DNA from: CAWCKS01 sp963796195
GTDB taxonomy: Bacteria; Pseudomonadota; Alphaproteobacteria; Rhizobiales; Xanthobacteraceae
Length of the DNA stretch: 64,000 nucleotides
Direction: 5' to 3'
Assembly (NCBI GenBank): GCA_963796195.1
Contig: CAWCKS010000014.1
Location: forward strand, 1,214,171-1,278,170
The position numbers and the translations under genes are program-made. Of the stretch, positions 62,200 through 64,000 are shown piece by piece; position 1 is the first letter of the stretch, and every line of letters begins with the position of its first letter. Below the pieces are notes generated by a model. It worked only from the letters and a program-made list of their open reading frames with translations. It made no database searches and was not told the DNA's origin.

Positions 62200-63369
62200 T
62201 CAGCTCGTTCTCATCTTTGAGGCTGCTGCAGCTCTCGGGCGCTTCGCGATACTCGGGTCATCCCGTCCGGCCGCGCGCTTCACCTTCTTCACGTCTGATC
62301 CCGCGTGCTTGGAGCCGCGGTTGTGCGCGGCATATTCCTGGCCGTCGACCGGTGCGACATGCGCCGGATCTCTGCCGAGATACGGGCGCCCGATTCCGAA
62401 CTCCTTTCCATGCGCATCAACCCACTTCCAGAGCTTTTCGGAGGAAGCCCATCGTTGGTCGCGAGTTTCGCCCTGGACGCTCACGATGTCGGCCGCAAGC
62501 CCATGCCCATAGCCACCGCGGGAGCTCCCGCCATGATACGACCTGTTGCTCGCCGCCTTGAGGCCGCTTGCGATCGACTGGCGATAGTCATCACGGAACG
62601 CGCTGGTGATGCCGGGCGAAAGGCCCGCCGCCTCCGCCGCGTGAAGCGTATGAAACAGTTTTAGCTTGAAGCTCCGATCCATGCCTCCGATCACGTAGTC
62701 CATCATCGACATGCCGGCTCGTTCCGCCGCCTTCGGATCCTTCCACCCAAAATCTTCATCGACGAGCTTGGTGAAGGTTTTGGCGACAGTCACCATCTTG
62801 CCCTTCCGCTTGACGGTGACGTTCCTTCGCTCAAGCTCCTTGATGGTGTCCTCCTTGGGCGTCCGTTGATAAAGCGCCCACAGATATCGATCGACGCAGA
62901 TGTCCACGACCAGGCACTCGTCGACGATTTCGATGGAGGCTTCGATGGAGCTTACGGCCTTGCCGGCGTCGCCAGGTTTGAGATCCGACTGATTCGCCAT
63001 TGCGACTTGCACAGGCGCGGGTTCGGTTGGCGGCACGTCCGGCGAATTGGTCGAGGCCGTCTGGACAACCGGCTCCGGCTTGTTCAGAGCGGTTGATGCG
63101 TCGGCGACTGCTCCCACAAGCGATAGCTCGGCCATCGCCACATCGGGTTGACCGAGATCGTCATTGGTCATCGAGCTTGGCTGCGGTACCCCGGCAAGCT
63201 CCAGTTCGGTGGAGAGAGAGGGAGCTTTGATGTCCTTGCTTGGCGCCGCGCCGGTGTTCTGGATTCCTGCAGGCCCGAAGGCAGCAAGCAAGCCGACAAC
63301 CCCGGTCGCGAGAATGACCGATCGCAACAGTGGCGCCGGCACTGTCGAAAGTCGCCGCGGGTTCATCAT
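62200..63369 (-). CDS. secreted M15-like (D-Ala-D-Ala carboxypeptidase fold) peptidase
   Basis: The 389-residue protein has an N-terminal membrane or signal segment (SVILATGVVGLLAAFGPAG) and a long acidic, Pro/Thr-rich linker. The C-terminal domain has TSAFRDDYRQSIASGLKA, SYHGGSSRGGYGHGLAADIV and GIGRPYLGRDPAHVAPVDG. The GHGLAADI (H-x5-D) and PAHVAP elements fit the zinc ligands of M15/VanY-like peptidases that trim peptidoglycan. It ends in a Lys/Arg-rich tail. I chose the start at 63369 for the GGAGG five bases upstream; 63366 is an alternative. It is placed outside the F420 island on function. Confidence 0.72.
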   Translation of the reverse strand: MMNPRRLSTVPAPLLRSVILATGVVGLLAAFGPAGIQNTGAAPSKDIKAPSLSTELELAGVPQPSSMTNDDLGQPDVAMAELSLVGAVADASTALNKPEPVVQTASTNSPDVPPTEPAPVQVAMANQSDLKPGDAGKAVSSIEASIEIVDECLVVDICVDRYLWALYQRTPKEDTIKELERRNVTVKRKGKMVTVAKTFTKLVDEDFGWKDPKAAERAGMSMMDYVIGGMDRSFKLKLFHTLHAAEAAGLSPGITSAFRDDYRQSIASGLKAASNRSYHGGSSRGGYGHGLAADIVSVQGETRDQRWASSEKLWKWVDAHGKEFGIGRPYLGRDPAHVAPVDGQEYAAHNRGSKHAGSDVKKVKRAAGRDDPSIAKRPRAAAASKMRTS

Positions 63370-63808
63370 CCCAGCCTCCAAAGGCTCCATCGGAACCGGA
63401 TTGCACAGCCAAGCATGCGGACGCCGATGATTGTTCGGACAAGGAAATGGCCGCGCAATGGCGCAGACGGGCAGGTCGTGGGCTTTTCCCGGAAGTGTTG
63501 CCTATGTGCAACGGCAGGCGGCAGGCCTGCGAACGCCCGTTCGATGGGCTACGATCTTCGTCCTGACGTTGCTGGCCGTCGTCTTAGTCGTACCTTTGGG
63601 CTTTTATGAAACCATTCCGGTCGCGGGTGAGGTTGGGCGAGATGCCCGGGCAGTCCCGGCCACCGCATGGCGCGCCAGCGCTGGCTCCTCGAGGTGCTGC
63701 CAAAGCCCCAACCTTCGAAGGGAATGCCATTCAGGATGGATCTTTAAAGGACCGCGTACGTTAGCGCCTTCGAGACCGGCGGGCAACTGCGGACCCGGAG
63801 CTTTGGTT
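63370..63808. other. intergenic region with no supported gene
   Basis: The stretch is open on the plus strand from about 63506 in the frame of the next gene and encodes one hydrophobic segment (WATIFVLTLLAVVLVVPLG), but no ribosome site or recognisable family supports it as coding. Confidence 0.4.
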
Positions 63809-64000
63809 ATGAGCAGTATTCCTCTGGACCTGGAAAGAAGGTGCGAGCAGCGGTGGGCCGCCAGATTTTCGGCCGTGCGCGCGCTCCGAGAGCAGCATCG
63901 CCTTGAAAGGCAGCAGCATCAACAACTCACCGCGGCCGACAACAGCAAAAGCAAACCCCGCCGCGTTGACCCGGCGGGCTTAAGGTCTGTCCTTACCGGC
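63809..64000 (+). CDS. small conserved rhizobial protein, partial (cut by the right edge)
   Basis: ATG at 63809, with GGAG eight bases upstream, opens 64 codons without a stop before the window ends. The opening MSSIPLDLERRCEQRWAARF and the basic KSKPRRVDPAGLRS later are a pattern I know from small hypothetical proteins frequent in Bradyrhizobium. These are usually about 65-80 residues, Arg/Gln-rich and without known function. It supports the taxonomic assignment. Confidence 0.65.
   Translation, partial: MSSIPLDLERRCEQRWAARFSAVRALREQHRLERQQHQQLTAADNSKSKPRRVDPAGLRSVLTG

Noticed and set aside
63957..63978. Hairpin CCCGCCG / CGGCGGG with a T-rich flank on the minus strand
   Set aside because: It lies inside the small rhizobial coding sequence that starts at 63809, so a terminator role is not supported.

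Overview
The window looks like chromosome of a soil alphaproteobacterium of the Bradyrhizobium/Rhodopseudomonas group (Nitrobacteraceae). The basis is the gene content (PPK2, DUF2950/DUF3300 pair, DUF2721, CcmI-CcmF-CcmH order), an intergenic repeat at 44,894-44,995 of a type common in that family, and a small rhizobial protein at the right edge. The assignment is by recognition, not by a database search.

Layout. (1) 1-3.8 kb, minus strand: a DASS anion permease cut by the left edge, a secreted protein, polyphosphate kinase 2 and an outer-membrane channel-like protein. (2) 4.2-24.2 kb, mostly plus: four secreted type I sulfatases, an octaheme cytochrome with HEAT/TPR repeats, a DUF2950/DUF3300 pair, and a tightly overlapping operon of two sulfatases, a membrane adenylate/guanylate cyclase and a UrtA-like substrate-binding protein. 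(3) 24.4-37.9 kb, minus: a patatin phospholipase, then what looks like one long electron-transfer operon. It encodes a pentaheme cytochrome, an outer-membrane beta-barrel, an FAD/2Fe-2S reductase, a tetraheme cytochrome, a protein joining cyclic-nucleotide-binding domains to four ferredoxin clusters, a membrane cytochrome b-like protein and a decaheme cytochrome. (4) 38.5-42.7 kb, plus: divergent cytochrome c maturation genes ccmI-ccmF-ccmH, without ccmE. (5) 43.2-45.6 kb: an FMN luciferase-like monooxygenase with its CMD and AhpD-like partners. (6) 45.7-46.9 kb: AT-richer DNA with a lone OrfA-like protein and a decayed tyrosine integrase. (7) 46.9-61.9 kb: a visibly more GC-rich island with all coenzyme F420 biosynthesis genes (fbiC, cofC, cofD, cofE), an F420-dependent glucose-6-phosphate dehydrogenase homologue and nine further luciferase-like, probably F420-dependent oxidoreductases. 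(8) 62.2-64 kb: an M15-like peptidase and a small protein cut by the right edge.

How the parts fit. The F420 island can in principle make the cofactor, reduce it from a sugar phosphate and spend it on many substrates; the integrase remnant at its left edge suggests acquisition by transfer. The cytochrome operon could form a conduit between inner membrane, periplasm and outer membrane. Its adjacent ccm genes would serve heme attachment, and one subunit may sense cAMP, possibly made by the cyclase encoded nearby.

Many genes carry single-base frameshifts, almost all equivalent to one inserted base, with normal protein sequence continuing in the next frame. I read these as residual sequencing errors and annotate such genes end to end, stating where the frame breaks.
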